NCBI GenBank assembly: GCA_023229065.1 | Contig: JALNZZ010000001.1 | Coordinates: forward strand, 30,281-94,280 | Direction of reading: 5' to 3' | DNA: 64,000 nucleotides | Origin: Porticoccaceae bacterium | GTDB lineage: Bacteria > Pseudomonadota > Gammaproteobacteria > Pseudomonadales > Porticoccaceae | Shown: one piece after another, positions 49,437 to 59,220 of the stretch | Position numbering within the stretch: position 1 is the first letter of the stretch | How the letters are laid out: each line of letters starts with the position of its first letter | Program-made: the position numbers and the translations under genes | Notes under the pieces: model-generated | Database searches by the model: none | What the model saw: only the letters and a program-made list of their open reading frames with translations | Told to the model about the DNA's origin: nothing

Positions 49437-49637
49437 GTTATAGGGTAGGCGGGGGTAGGCCTTGGAGCAGTAGTGTCGTTTTAGAGGAGATCTGGAGGAA
49501 AGTAGCGCCAAAAATGAGCCTATCATCTGATATTGGAGGGCAGGCTAGCCTTTTGGCTGTTTACTGTGCAACCTGACTGGGCGAAAATAGCGCCCCTCCA
49601 AAGTTACCCCAAGCCACCCCGACTCCAGGAATACCTC

Positions 49638-51653
49638 ATGCCCAGCCGCCGCGACCTCGCCAATGCCATCCGTGCCCTCAGTATGGACGCTGTTCAGCAA
49701 GCCAATAGTGGGCATCCTGGCGCACCCATGGGTATGGCGGACATCGCCGAAGTACTGTGGAATGACTTTTTGTGCCATAACCCAGCGAGCCCAGCCTGGC
49801 CCAACCGCGACCGTTTTGTGTTGTCCAATGGGCATGGCTCGATGCTGTTGTATTCGCTGTTGCATCTGTCTGGCTATGATCTGTCCATAGATGAGCTGAA
49901 AAACTTCCGCCAACTGCACTCCAAAACCGCTGGCCACCCGGAGTACGGCGAAGCGCCAGGTATCGAAACGACTACTGGCCCTCTCGGTCAAGGCATCACC
50001 AATGCGGTTGGTATGGCCATTGCCGAGAAAGTGTTGGCGGACCAGTTCAACCGTCCTGGCCACGACATTATCGACCACCACACCTATGTGTTTCTCGGTG
50101 ATGGCTGTTTGATGGAAGGCATCTCTCACGAGGCCTGTTCGCTGGCGGGTACTTTGGGGCTCGGTAAACTGATCGCTTTCTGGGATGACAACGGCATCTC
50201 CATTGATGGCGAGGTGAGCGGCGGTGATGGGTCGCCGGCCTGGTTCACCGACGACACCGTCAAGCGCTTTGAAGCTTATGGCTGGCAGGTGATTCCCGCT
50301 GTCGATGGCCATGATGCCGACGCCATTCGGGCGGCGATCGAGGCTGCACGGGCAGACCGTACACGCCCTACCCTGATCTGCTGCAAAACCGTGATCGGTT
50401 TTGGCGCACCGAACAAGCAAGGCTCGGAAGTGACCCACGGTGCGCCACTGGGTGCCGAGGAAATCGCCGCCACCCGGGAAGCTCTGGGCTGGCCGCATCC
50501 CCCCTTTGAGATTCCCGCGGCTATTGCTGCAGGCTGGAATGCTCACGAGCGGGGCAAGCAGCTGGAAATGGCCTGGCAGCAAAAGCTTGATGCCTACAGT
50601 GCGGCCTACCCCGAGCTGGGCAGCGAGCTGGTGCGCCGCCTCTCCGGTGAATTGCCCGCCAGCTTTGCTGCCGATGCCGATGCCTATATCCGCGCTTGCC
50701 AGGACAAAGGCGAGACCATCGCCAGCCGCAAGGCCTCCCAAAACTGTCTGAATGCCTATGGACCCTTATTGCCGGAGCTGCTCGGCGGCTCTGCCGATCT
50801 GGCCGGTTCTAACTTAACCCTCTGGAAGGGCTCAAAAGGTATTGCCGCCGAGGATGCCAGTGGCAATTATCTGCACTACGGTGTGCGCGAGTTTGCCATG
50901 GCGGCGATCATGAACGGCATCGCCTTGCATGGTGGCTTCATCAACTATGGCGCTACTTTTCTGGTGTTCATGGAATACTGTCGCAATGCCGTGCGCATGG
51001 CGGCGCTGATGAAGCAGCAGAGCATCTTCGTGTTCACCCACGACTCCATCGGCCTCGGCGAAGACGGCCCCACCCACCAACCGGTGGAACAGCTCACTAA
51101 TCTGCGCACTACGCCCCATATGAATACCTGGCGCCCCTGCGATGCCGTGGAGTCGGCGGTAGCCTGGAAAGCAGCCATTGAGCGTCGCGACGGCCCCAGC
51201 GCGCTGATCTTCTCGCGTCAGAATTTGCCTCACCAGCAGCGCGACGATGCGCAGTTGGCTGCTATTGCCAGGGGAGGCTATGTGCTGAAGGATTGCCAGG
51301 GGGTGCCAGAAGCGATTCTGATTGCCACTGGCTCTGAGGTGACGCTGGTCATGGCGGCGGCGGAAAAACTGGCCGCTGCCGGGCGGCAGGTGAGAGTGGT
51401 TTCCATGCCCTGTACCGAGCTGTTCGACGCCCAGGAGCGCGACTATCGCGACAGCGTCTTGCCTCCGGGAGTGCGTTGCCGAGTGGCGGTAGAAGCTGCT
51501 CACGCTGACTTCTGGTACAAGTATGTGGGCCTCGACGGTGCTGTGGTGGGTATGACCAGCTTTGGCGCCTCTGCTCCCGCTGGCGAGCTGTTTGAGTACT
51601 TCGGTTTCACCGTCGACAACGTAGTGGCCCGGGTCGAGGCACTGCTCTCCTGA
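49638..51653 (+). CDS. tkt: Transketolase
   Basis: Thiamine diphosphate enzyme of the pentose phosphate pathway, 671 residues. Seen: [18 protein letters not shown], the ThDP motif [18 protein letters not shown] with the later [21 protein letters not shown], and the C-terminal [15 protein letters not shown] precedes ATG 49638; an open frame from 49533 adds non-family sequence. It starts the tkt-epd-pgk-fba cluster typical of gammaproteobacteria. Erythrose 4-phosphate made here or by Xfp is the substrate of the next gene product. Confidence 0.98.
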   Translation: MPSRRDLANAIRALSMDAVQQANSGHPGAPMGMADIAEVLWNDFLCHNPASPAWPNRDRFVLSNGHGSMLLYSLLHLSGYDLSIDELKNFRQLHSKTAGHPEYGEAPGIETTTGPLGQGITNAVGMAIAEKVLADQFNRPGHDIIDHHTYVFLGDGCLMEGISHEACSLAGTLGLGKLIAFWDDNGISIDGEVSGGDGSPAWFTDDTVKRFEAYGWQVIPAVDGHDADAIRAAIEAARADRTRPTLICCKTVIGFGAPNKQGSEVTHGAPLGAEEIAATREALGWPHPPFEIPAAIAAGWNAHERGKQLEMAWQQKLDAYSAAYPELGSELVRRLSGELPASFAADADAYIRACQDKGETIASRKASQNCLNAYGPLLPELLGGSADLAGSNLTLWKGSKGIAAEDASGNYLHYGVREFAMAAIMNGIALHGGFINYGATFLVFMEYCRNAVRMAALMKQQSIFVFTHDSIGLGEDGPTHQPVEQLTNLRTTPHMNTWRPCDAVESAVAWKAAIERRDGPSALIFSRQNLPHQQRDDAQLAAIARGGYVLKDCQGVPEAILIATGSEVTLVMAAAEKLAAAGRQVRVVSMPCTELFDAQERDYRDSVLPPGVRCRVAVEAAHADFWYKYVGLDGAVVGMTSFGASAPAGELFEYFGFTVDNVVARVEALLS

Positions 51654-51673
51654 TGCACCCAAGGAAGGATAAT

Positions 51674-52687
51674 ATGAGACTGGCCATTAATGGCTTCGGT
51701 CGCATTGGACGCTCGGTGTTCCGTGCCATTCATGAGCGTGGCCTGGCAGAGCGCTTCGAAGTGACGGCCATCAACGAGTTGGCCGATCTGGAAACCATCC
51801 GCTATCTGACTCGCTACGACTCCACCCATGGTCACTTCCCCGGTGAAGTGACCGTGTCAGGCGATGCACTGGTCGTGAATGGCCGCAATATCGCTGTCAG
51901 TCATAGTGCGGAGCTCGATAACTTGCGCTGGCCCGACATCGATATAGTTTTGGAGTGCAGCGGTACTTTTGACGAGCGCCAGCTGGCAGAAAAGCATTTG
52001 CTGGCTGGCGCTGGCCGTGTGTTGTTTTCCCAGCCTGCCCGCCCCGATGTCGATGCCACCATTGTGTGCGGCGTCAACGATGATCTGCTGCGCGGCGAGC
52101 ACCGCATTGTGTCAGCGGCTTCCTGTACTACCAACTGTGTAGTGCCTGTGCTGGACTGTCTCCATCGCCACCTGGGCGTTGGGGCGGGGGTGATTTCCAC
52201 TATTCACTCGGTGATGAACGATCAGCCGATGTTGGACTCCTATCACCACACCGATCTGCGCAAGACCCGGGCTGCGATTCAGTCCATGATCCCGGTGGAT
52301 ACCCGCCTGGCGCGGGGTATTGACCGGGTTCTGCCCCAGCTTGCCGGTCGGATGGAAGCACAGGCCATGCGGGTGCCCACCCAGAATGTGTCAGTCATTG
52401 ATCTGTCGGTGACAGTAGAGCGCGACACCGATGTGGCCGAGGTCAACCGCTTGCTGAAGGAGTCTGCCGCCACCATGCCGGCCATTCTCGGTTATACGGA
52501 GGAGCCGCTGGCATCGTGCGATTTCAACCACGACCCCCGCTCGGGTATTGTTGATGCCAGTCAGACCCGTGTGGCGGGCAAGCGCCTGGTGAAGGTGCTG
52601 GTGTGGTTCGACAACGAGTGGGGCTACGCCAATCGCATGATTGATGTCCTCTGCCGCTGGCAGGACCTAATCACCCAGGAATCTTGA
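51674..52687 (+). CDS. epd: D-erythrose-4-phosphate dehydrogenase (GapB/Epd type)
   Basis: NAD-dependent oxidation of erythrose 4-phosphate to 4-phosphoerythronate, the first step of PLP synthesis by the PdxB route. The 337-residue product has the GAPDH fold: [14 protein letters not shown], the catalytic Cys151 in [10 protein letters not shown], and the C-terminal [12 protein letters not shown]. It follows Epd rather than glycolytic GapA in [32 protein letters not shown] and [13 protein letters not shown], and by lying between tkt and pgk. AAGGA precedes ATG 51674. With pdxH in the window, two PLP synthesis genes are present. Confidence 0.9.
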   Translation: MRLAINGFGRIGRSVFRAIHERGLAERFEVTAINELADLETIRYLTRYDSTHGHFPGEVTVSGDALVVNGRNIAVSHSAELDNLRWPDIDIVLECSGTFDERQLAEKHLLAGAGRVLFSQPARPDVDATIVCGVNDDLLRGEHRIVSAASCTTNCVVPVLDCLHRHLGVGAGVISTIHSVMNDQPMLDSYHHTDLRKTRAAIQSMIPVDTRLARGIDRVLPQLAGRMEAQAMRVPTQNVSVIDLSVTVERDTDVAEVNRLLKESAATMPAILGYTEEPLASCDFNHDPRSGIVDASQTRVAGKRLVKVLVWFDNEWGYANRMIDVLCRWQDLITQES

Positions 52688-52706
52688 CAACAAGGAGCAT
52701 CACCTG

Positions 52707-53870
52707 ATGTCACTGACTGTAAAACGTCTGCAGGATCTCGAACTGCGCGGCCAGCGAGTGCTGATCCGCGAGGACCTCAATGTGCCGGTGCGCGATGGCA
52801 AGGTCACCAGCGATGCGCGCATCCGTGCCGCGCTGCCCACTATTCGCCTGGCTCGCGATGCCGGTGCCAGAGTCATTCTCATGTCCCACCTGGGGCGCCC
52901 GGTCGAAGGCGAGTTTGATGCGGCCTTCTCCCTCCAGCCGGTGGCAGACCACCTGAGCAAGCTGCTGGATCAGCCGGTACGGCTGGTGAGCGACTGGCGC
53001 GGCGGCATCGAGGTGGCCGAGGGCGAAGTGGTGTTGCTGGAAAATGTGCGTTTCAACCCGGGTGAGAAGAAAAACAGCGATGAGCTGGCACAGGCCTATG
53101 CCGCGCTGTGCGATATCTTTGCCATGGATGCTTTCGGTACTGCTCACCGCGCCCAGGCTTCCACCCACGGGGTCGCAAGGTTCGCTCCCATCGCCTGTGC
53201 TGGCCCGTTGCTCACCGCCGAGCTGGAAGCGCTGGAGCTTGCTCTCAGCAATCCCAAGCGACCCCTGGTGGCCATCGTTGCCGGCTCAAAGGTTTCCACC
53301 AAGCTCACAGTACTTGAGAATCTGTCTGCCAAAGTGGACCAGCTGATCGTCGGCGGCGGCATTGCCAATACCTTTCTGGCAGCTGCCGGCACTCCGGTAG
53401 GCAAGTCACTGTGTGAGTACGAGCTGATTCCTGAAGCCCAGAAGTTGATGGCCAAGGTTTCGATCCCGCTACCAGTGGATGTGGTGGTGGCCTCTGAATT
53501 CTCGGAAACCGCGGAAGCGACAACCAAGGAGGTGGCTGCAGTGAGTGCCGACGACATGATCCTCGATATTGGCCCGGAAACCGCCGATCAACTGGCAGCG
53601 CTGCTGACTTCGGCAGGTACTATCATCTGGAATGGCCCGGTTGGTGTGTTCGAGTTTGATCAGTTTGGCCACGGCACCCGCACTTTGGCAGAGGCGATTG
53701 CCGAGAGTGATGCTTTTTCCATTGCCGGGGGGGGCGATACTCTGGCTGCAGTGGACAAATACGGTATCGCTGATAAAGTCTCCTACATTTCCACTGGTGG
53801 CGGTGCCTTCCTTGAGTATGTGGAAGGAAAGGTGCTGCCAGCGGTGGCGATTCTTGAAGAACGCGCTTAA
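52707..53870 (+). CDS. pgk: Phosphoglycerate kinase
   Basis: Transfers phosphate between 1,3-bisphosphoglycerate and ADP. The 387-residue enzyme has the N-terminal [12 protein letters not shown] (Arg-Glu-Asp where most have Arg-Val/Cys-Asp), MSHLGRP, the hinge and ADP-binding [13 protein letters not shown] [26 protein letters not shown] and the final [14 protein letters not shown]. Its start follows epd by 19 bp with an AAGGAG ribosome site; fba follows by 14 bp. Confidence 0.98.
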   Translation: MSLTVKRLQDLELRGQRVLIREDLNVPVRDGKVTSDARIRAALPTIRLARDAGARVILMSHLGRPVEGEFDAAFSLQPVADHLSKLLDQPVRLVSDWRGGIEVAEGEVVLLENVRFNPGEKKNSDELAQAYAALCDIFAMDAFGTAHRAQASTHGVARFAPIACAGPLLTAELEALELALSNPKRPLVAIVAGSKVSTKLTVLENLSAKVDQLIVGGGIANTFLAAAGTPVGKSLCEYELIPEAQKLMAKVSIPLPVDVVVASEFSETAEATTKEVAAVSADDMILDIGPETADQLAALLTSAGTIIWNGPVGVFEFDQFGHGTRTLAEAIAESDAFSIAGGGDTLAAVDKYGIADKVSYISTGGGAFLEYVEGKVLPAVAILEERA

Positions 53871-53884
53871 ACAGGACCCGACTC

Positions 53885-54949
53885 ATGGCTCTCATCTCCC
53901 TAAGACAACTCCTGGATCACGCTGCTGAACACGGCTACGGCGTACCCGCTTTCAACGTCAACAACCTGGAGCAGATGCGCGCCATCATGGAGGCGGCCGA
54001 CGAAACTGATTCGCCAGTGATCGTGCAGGCTTCTGCCGGCGCACGCAAATATGCCGGCGCGCCCTTCCTGCGCCACCTGATTCTCGCTGCCATCGAAGAG
54101 TTTCCTCACATCCCGGTGGTCATGCACCAGGATCATGGTACCAGTCCAGCCATTTGCCAGCGCTCGATACAGCTGGGGTTTTCCTCGGTGATGATGGACG
54201 GCTCGCTCAAGGAGGACGGCAAAACACCAGCTAGTTATGACTACAATGTGGCTGTTACCCAACAAGCGGTAGCCATGGCCCACGCCTGTGGTGTATCGGT
54301 AGAAGGAGAGCTGGGCTGCCTCGGCTCACTGGAAACCGGCCAGGCTGGTGAAGAAGATGGAGTGGGCGCTGAAGGCGTTCTCGATCTCAGCCAGATGCTT
54401 ACTGATCCGGAGGAAGCCGCCGAGTTCGTCAAGGCCACCAAAGTGGATGCCCTGGCCATAGCTATCGGTACCAGCCACGGGGCTTACAAATTCAGCCGTC
54501 CTCCTACCGGTGACATTCTCGCCATCGACCGCATCAAGGCCATTCATGCCCGTATCCCCGATACTCACCTGGTAATGCACGGTTCGTCTTCGGTACCCCA
54601 GGAGTGGTTGGCAGTGATCAATGAGTTTGGTGGTGATATCCCTGAAACTTACGGTGTGCCGGTGGAGGAAATCCAGGAAGGCATCAAGCACGGCGTGCGT
54701 AAAATCAATATCGACACTGATCTGCGCCTTGCCAGCACGGGAGCCATTCGCCGCTTTCTGGCCCAAAACAAGAGCGAGTTTGATCCCCGCAAATACCTGG
54801 CAGTCGCGACCCAGGCCATGAAGGATATCTGCCTCGACCGCTACCAAGCCTTCGGCTGTGCCGGCCAGGCCAGCAAGATTGAGCCACTGAGCCTGGAGGC
54901 GATGTTCAAGCGGTATGAGAAAGGTGAGCTGGATCCGCGGGTCAACTGA
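53885..54949 (+). CDS. fba: Class II fructose-1,6-bisphosphate aldolase
   Basis: Zinc-dependent cleavage of fructose 1,6-bisphosphate. The 354-residue product has class II features: [15 protein letters not shown], the zinc ligand segment [16 protein letters not shown], the VEGELGCLG glutamates, [16 protein letters not shown] and NIDTDLRLA. It is of the CbbA/FbaB-like class IIB subgroup by length and the [10 protein letters not shown] signature. Last gene of the tkt-epd-pgk-fba cluster. No strong terminator was seen in the following 105 bp. Confidence 0.97.
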   Translation: MALISLRQLLDHAAEHGYGVPAFNVNNLEQMRAIMEAADETDSPVIVQASAGARKYAGAPFLRHLILAAIEEFPHIPVVMHQDHGTSPAICQRSIQLGFSSVMMDGSLKEDGKTPASYDYNVAVTQQAVAMAHACGVSVEGELGCLGSLETGQAGEEDGVGAEGVLDLSQMLTDPEEAAEFVKATKVDALAIAIGTSHGAYKFSRPPTGDILAIDRIKAIHARIPDTHLVMHGSSSVPQEWLAVINEFGGDIPETYGVPVEEIQEGIKHGVRKINIDTDLRLASTGAIRRFLAQNKSEFDPRKYLAVATQAMKDICLDRYQAFGCAGQASKIEPLSLEAMFKRYEKGELDPRVN

Positions 54950-55054
54950 GTTGCCCGCGCACGCCTGTTGCCGGGTGTGCTGTCGCTCCGCAGCCATGAC
55001 AGTGCAGCCGCAGGCAACAAAAGCGTGTTACAGGACACTTAAAGCTCTGCACCG

Positions 55055-56047
55055 ATGAGTACACTGACTGCCGATATCCTCCGCCAGTTGCGCAAGTGCC
55101 TGCCGGACCTCCTCTTCGATCCTGACCAGGACCGGCGTGCCTGTGAGTGTCCCGGTTTTGACGAGTACCTGGGCTTCTACAACATTGACTTCGCCAGCGA
55201 GTTGCCCGGCACTTTTCACGCCATGGGGCGGCTGGTGGCAGGGAATTATAAAATAGCCTGCCACTACTGGCTTCCAGCTGGGGAAGCGCGGGGTACCGTC
55301 GTGGCGGTGCACGGCTATTTCGACCATGTGGGGCTGTTTGGCCATCTGATTCGCTATTTGCTGCAGCACAACTACGCGGTGGTGGCTTACGATCTGCCCG
55401 GTCACGGTCTATCCAGTGGTGAGCGCGCCAGTATCGACAGCTTCGACCACTATGTGGATGTGTTCAATGTCATTCAGCGACGGCTGATTCATAGTCCGCT
55501 GCCGTCTCCTCTGTCGGCCATCGGCCAGAGCACCGGCGGTGCCATTTTGATCAAACGGCTACTCGAGCAGGGTGGCGATGATCTGGAGCGGGTCGCCTTG
55601 CTGGCTCCTCTGGTGGCACCGGCCAAATGGTGGCTGAACAGAATCGTCTATGCGCTGACGCACCGCTTTCGTACTGCGGTACCACGGTTTTTCCTGACCA
55701 ACAGCAGCGATGCCAGCTTCGTCGAGTTTCTCGCCAATAGCGATCCCATGCAGAGTCGCTATATTCCGGTGCCCTGGATCGGTGCAATGAAAGAGTGGGT
55801 GGCTCAGTGCAGCAAGGGGCCGCCCTGTGATTATCCCGTTACCATCCTCCAGGGCAACAAGGACACGACACTGGCCTGGCGCTTTAACTTGCGGGTACTC
55901 AAGCGCCGCTTCCCGCAGGCGCAGGTAGTGCTGCTGCCCGATGTGCGTCACCATATGGTCAATGAGGCGGAGCCTTTGCGTAATCGTATCTTTGCCGCGA
56001 TGGGGTTTGCTGGCAAGGAAGATGAGCATACCAAACATCGCCCCTGA
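55055..56047 (+). CDS. Alpha/beta hydrolase (lysophospholipase-like)
   Basis: A 330-residue serine hydrolase of the S33/monoacylglycerol-lipase type. VVAVHGYFDH is the oxyanion HG motif, GQSTGG holds the nucleophile Ser, and the aspartate and histidine of the triad are likely in QGNKDTTLAW and LPDVRHHMVNE. No signal peptide. Substrate unknown. Ribosome site is weak. It is followed after 32 bp by the FAD oxidoreductase gene. Confidence 0.88.
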   Translation: MSTLTADILRQLRKCLPDLLFDPDQDRRACECPGFDEYLGFYNIDFASELPGTFHAMGRLVAGNYKIACHYWLPAGEARGTVVAVHGYFDHVGLFGHLIRYLLQHNYAVVAYDLPGHGLSSGERASIDSFDHYVDVFNVIQRRLIHSPLPSPLSAIGQSTGGAILIKRLLEQGGDDLERVALLAPLVAPAKWWLNRIVYALTHRFRTAVPRFFLTNSSDASFVEFLANSDPMQSRYIPVPWIGAMKEWVAQCSKGPPCDYPVTILQGNKDTTLAWRFNLRVLKRRFPQAQVVLLPDVRHHMVNEAEPLRNRIFAAMGFAGKEDEHTKHRP

Positions 56048-56079
56048 CGGGCACTTCCCGCCAGTACCACTGTAACGTT

Positions 56080-57468
56080 ATGAACGCCGATGTAATCGCC
56101 ACTCTCGCTTCTTTGGTAGGCGCTGCCCATGTGCGCACCGATGCGGACAGCCTTGTTGTTTATGGCTGTGATCGCACGACTGGTTGGACTCCGGCTCCCG
56201 CCGCGGTGGTGCTGCCTGCCACTATCGCTGAAGTACAGGCCCTGGTGCGCCTTGCCAATGAACATCACCTGGCTATCGTGCCATCGGGAGGGCGCACGGG
56301 GCTATCCGGTGGCGCGGTGGCGGCCAAGGGCGAGATTGTCCTGTCCCTGGAGCGCATGAACCGCATTCGGGCCATCGACCCTGTAGATCACACGCTGTGC
56401 TGCGAAGCGGGCGTCGTCACTGCCCGGGTGCAACAGGCCGCCCGCGAGGTGGGGTTTTTCTATCCAGTAGATTTTGCCTCTTCTGGCTCCAGCCAGATCG
56501 GCGGTAATGTGGCCACCAATGCCGGAGGGATCCGGGTGTTGCGCTACGGCAGTACCAGGGAGCAGGTGCTGGGTCTCAAAGTGGTGACCGGTGCTGGCGA
56601 CCTGTTGGATCTCAACCGTGGCTTGGTGAAGAACAACTGTGGGCCGGATCTACGGCATCTGTTTATCGCCAGCGAGGGGATTTTGGGGGTGATCTGTGAA
56701 GTGACCTTGAAGCTTCGAGCACCTCCTCCCTCAGCACGGGTGATGGTGGTGGGTGCTGGCGACTGCGCTCTCTTGCTGCATGTTCAGGCTGAGGCCCGCC
56801 AGCGTTTTGCCTTGTCGGCCTTCGAATTCTTTTCCAGGCGGGCTCTGGAGAGGGTAACTGCCCACACCGGGTTGACAGCGCCACTGACAACTGCGACGCC
56901 TTTCTATGGATTGTTGGAGTTCGATGAACCGGCGGGCGGTGAGCAGGCGGTACTCGACTTCTTCCTCTATTGCCAGGAGCGCGGCTGGGTCGATGATGGG
57001 GTAATTGCCCACTCTGAACGCCAGGCCGTCAGCCTGTGGCGGCTGCGGGAGGATATCTCCGAGAGTCTTGCTGCAGCGCGGCCTCTCAAACACGATATTG
57101 CTGTCACTCTGGCGAAGATGCCTGGCTTTGTCAGTGCCATGGAGGCATTGCTGGCAGAACGTTTTCCAACCCTGGAGTCCGTGTGGTTCGGCCACCTGGG
57201 CGACGGCAATATCCACCTCAACATTCTGCCTCCCGCGGAGGTGACCGGGTCGGAACTCGTTTCTCTGGCACCAGCTGTCACTGGGCGTGTGTTGGCAACT
57301 GTTGCAGAGTTCGGGGGCAGTATTTCCGCCGAACACGGTATCGGATTGCTGAAGAAGGATTATCTGCACTATGGGCTAGGTGCAGCGGAAATCGACTATC
57401 TTCGGCACATCAAACGTGTTTTTGATCCGAATAATGTGATGAATCCAGGCAAAGTTGTGGCGTTTTGA
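56080..57468 (+). CDS. FAD-linked D-2-hydroxyacid dehydrogenase (GlcD/D2HGDH type)
   Basis: The 462-residue flavoprotein has a PCMH-type FAD domain at the N-terminus (about 30-215; VVLPATIAEVQALVRLAN, VPSGGRTGLSGGAV, GSSQIGGNVATNAGG) and an FAD-oxidase C-terminal domain with GHLGDGNIHLNIL and SAEHGIGLLKKDYL. These mark D-lactate, glycolate or D-2-hydroxyglutarate dehydrogenases. In Pseudomonas the D-2-hydroxyglutarate enzyme supports SerA, which makes that compound as a by-product; this assignment is plausible but not proved here. It lacks the iron-sulfur fusion of the YdiJ type. Confidence 0.9.
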   Translation: MNADVIATLASLVGAAHVRTDADSLVVYGCDRTTGWTPAPAAVVLPATIAEVQALVRLANEHHLAIVPSGGRTGLSGGAVAAKGEIVLSLERMNRIRAIDPVDHTLCCEAGVVTARVQQAAREVGFFYPVDFASSGSSQIGGNVATNAGGIRVLRYGSTREQVLGLKVVTGAGDLLDLNRGLVKNNCGPDLRHLFIASEGILGVICEVTLKLRAPPPSARVMVVGAGDCALLLHVQAEARQRFALSAFEFFSRRALERVTAHTGLTAPLTTATPFYGLLEFDEPAGGEQAVLDFFLYCQERGWVDDGVIAHSERQAVSLWRLREDISESLAAARPLKHDIAVTLAKMPGFVSAMEALLAERFPTLESVWFGHLGDGNIHLNILPPAEVTGSELVSLAPAVTGRVLATVAEFGGSISAEHGIGLLKKDYLHYGLGAAEIDYLRHIKRVFDPNNVMNPGKVVAF

Positions 57469-57678
57469 GCCAGGGCCTGTTAACAGATCCTAATCGGCGG
57501 CAGGCCGTTATTTATACCCTGCCCGTCGCGGCAGCGACCCTGTCGAGAATGCACACCAGAACAGGGTACGATCAACTCGCGCAGCGAGTTCGATTGCCAC
57601 GCTCAAGAGCAGGTTTTGGTGGTAGTATCCAGGCGCGGGGCGCCATTTCCACACCACAGACTCACAAAGGTTCTTGCT
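57469..57678. other. Intergenic region with no gene seen
   Basis: About 210 bases between the FAD oxidoreductase and the small membrane protein, with no clear promoter or structure. Confidence 0.5.
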
Positions 57679-58062
57679 ATGGACAACCAGCCTGTCTCTT
57701 CCTCCCAGCCTTCCACTCAAACCACGGCGTCGACCGTGACAGAGCAGCAGAAGAACGTGGTCCTGATCGTCTACGTTCTTCAAGCGGTAAGCTTTGTGGT
57801 GGGTCTCACCAGTGTCGCCGGCGTGATCATCAATTATCTCAAGCGCGACGAAGTGAAGGGAACCTGGCTGGAATCCCACATGCGCTGGCAGATCAAGACC
57901 TTTTGGTACATGTTGCTCGGCGGCTTTATCGGTTTTTTGCTGGTGATCGTCGGCATCGGTTTTATCATTCTGCTGGTCACAGTGGTGTGGTATATCTATC
58001 GCATTATCAAGGGGTGGCTAGCTTACAACGAAGGCAAGGCCTTGTCCGATGGCTTCCTCTGA
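57679..58062 (+). CDS. DUF4870-like small membrane protein
   Basis: The 127-residue product has a polar Ser/Thr/Gln-rich N-terminus and three hydrophobic segments (about 28-50, 74-94 and 96-112), with the family pattern HMRWQIKTFWY between the first two. This resembles the DUF4870 (TMEM) family in many gammaproteobacteria; function unknown. AAAGG precedes ATG 57679 by eight bases. It ends 15 bp before srkA and may share its transcript. Confidence 0.82.
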   Translation: MDNQPVSSSQPSTQTTASTVTEQQKNVVLIVYVLQAVSFVVGLTSVAGVIINYLKRDEVKGTWLESHMRWQIKTFWYMLLGGFIGFLLVIVGIGFIILLVTVVWYIYRIIKGWLAYNEGKALSDGFL

Positions 58063-58077
58063 CGCGGCCTGCTATAG

Positions 58078-59118
58078 ATGAACCGCCTGGAGGAGACGCC
58101 CCACGCTGTCGACAGCCCCGGCTCTGATGCCGAGGGACACCCGTTCGAGCGCCTCACACCGGAGCTGATCATGGCCGCAGTGGAAAGCGCAGGCCTGCTC
58201 TGTGACGGTCGTTTGTTTGCTCTCAACAGCTACGAAAACCGTGTCTATCAGGTGGGGATCGACGATGCCCAGCCTCTGATTGCCAAGTTCTACCGCCCCG
58301 AGCGCTGGAGTGATGCCCAGATCGCCGAGGAACACGATTTTTGTTTTGCCCTGCTGGAGCAGGAACTGCCAGTGGTGGCGCCTCTGCTGCTGGAAGGCGA
58401 CCAGGCGGGTGCTAGCCTGGGCCACTACGACGGCTTTCGTTTTGCACTTTACCCACGCCGCGGCGGGCACGCTCCCGAACTCGATAACCTGGATAATCTC
58501 CACACGCTCGGCAAGTTTGTCGGCCGCATCCACGCCGTGGGGGCAGTAAAGCCTTTTGTCCACCGTCCGGCCATCGACGCCATGTCTTTTGGCGATGACA
58601 GCGCCGCCTATGTGCGTGAATATTTCGTGCCTCGCGATTTGGCCGCGGTCTACGATTCCGTGGTAGCGGATCTGCTGGCTGCTGTGCGGGAATCAATGTC
58701 CACCCTGGAGGAGGCAGACTATATCCGTGTTCACGGCGACTGCCATCCGGGCAATATCCTGTGGCGGGATGAACTGCCCCACTTTGTCGACTTCGATGAT
58801 GCGCGCATGGCTCCAGCTATCCAGGATGTCTGGATGCTGCTGTGTGGCGAGCGCCACCGCCAGCAGGTGCAACTGGGAGAAATACTTGACGGTTACAGCC
58901 AGTTCCACAACTTTGAACACCGCCAATTGCGTTGGATCGAAGCCTTTCGCGCCCTGCGGTTGATGTACTTCAGTGCCTGGCTGGCGCGACGTTGGCACGA
59001 TCCTGCTTTCCCCCGCGCTTTCCCCTGGTTTAATACCCCCCGTTACTGGGGGGATCATATCCTCGAACTGCGGGAGCAGCTGGCGGCTTTCAACGAAGCT
59101 CCGCTGCAATGGTTGTAG
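58078..59118 (+). CDS. srkA: Stress response kinase A (YihE/RdoA)
   Basis: A eukaryotic-like Ser/Thr kinase, 346 residues, of the aminoglycoside phosphotransferase fold. It has the N-terminal FALNSYENRVYQVG and the lysine in LIAKFYRPERW, the catalytic loop VHGDCHPGNILW with Asp and Asn, and the metal-binding HFVDFDDARM. In E. coli SrkA protects against stress-related death and is co-transcribed with dsbA; here it is away from dsbA. The N-terminal extension of about 20 residues is variable. Confidence 0.95.
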   Translation: MNRLEETPHAVDSPGSDAEGHPFERLTPELIMAAVESAGLLCDGRLFALNSYENRVYQVGIDDAQPLIAKFYRPERWSDAQIAEEHDFCFALLEQELPVVAPLLLEGDQAGASLGHYDGFRFALYPRRGGHAPELDNLDNLHTLGKFVGRIHAVGAVKPFVHRPAIDAMSFGDDSAAYVREYFVPRDLAAVYDSVVADLLAAVRESMSTLEEADYIRVHGDCHPGNILWRDELPHFVDFDDARMAPAIQDVWMLLCGERHRQQVQLGEILDGYSQFHNFEHRQLRWIEAFRALRLMYFSAWLARRWHDPAFPRAFPWFNTPRYWGDHILELREQLAAFNEAPLQWL

Positions 59119-59220
59119 ATGGCAGATATCCGGATACACGACTTTGATGAGTGACGCTGCCTCGGGCTGAACTCCCAATGCAGGGGCCTGTCTGAGGGAG
59201 TGAGCGGCAGGGAGACTGAT

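Noticed and set aside
47928..49526. 532-codon frame antisense to the alkaline phosphatase
   Set aside because: No family resemblance; the phosphatase on the plus strand has all metal and nucleophile motifs.
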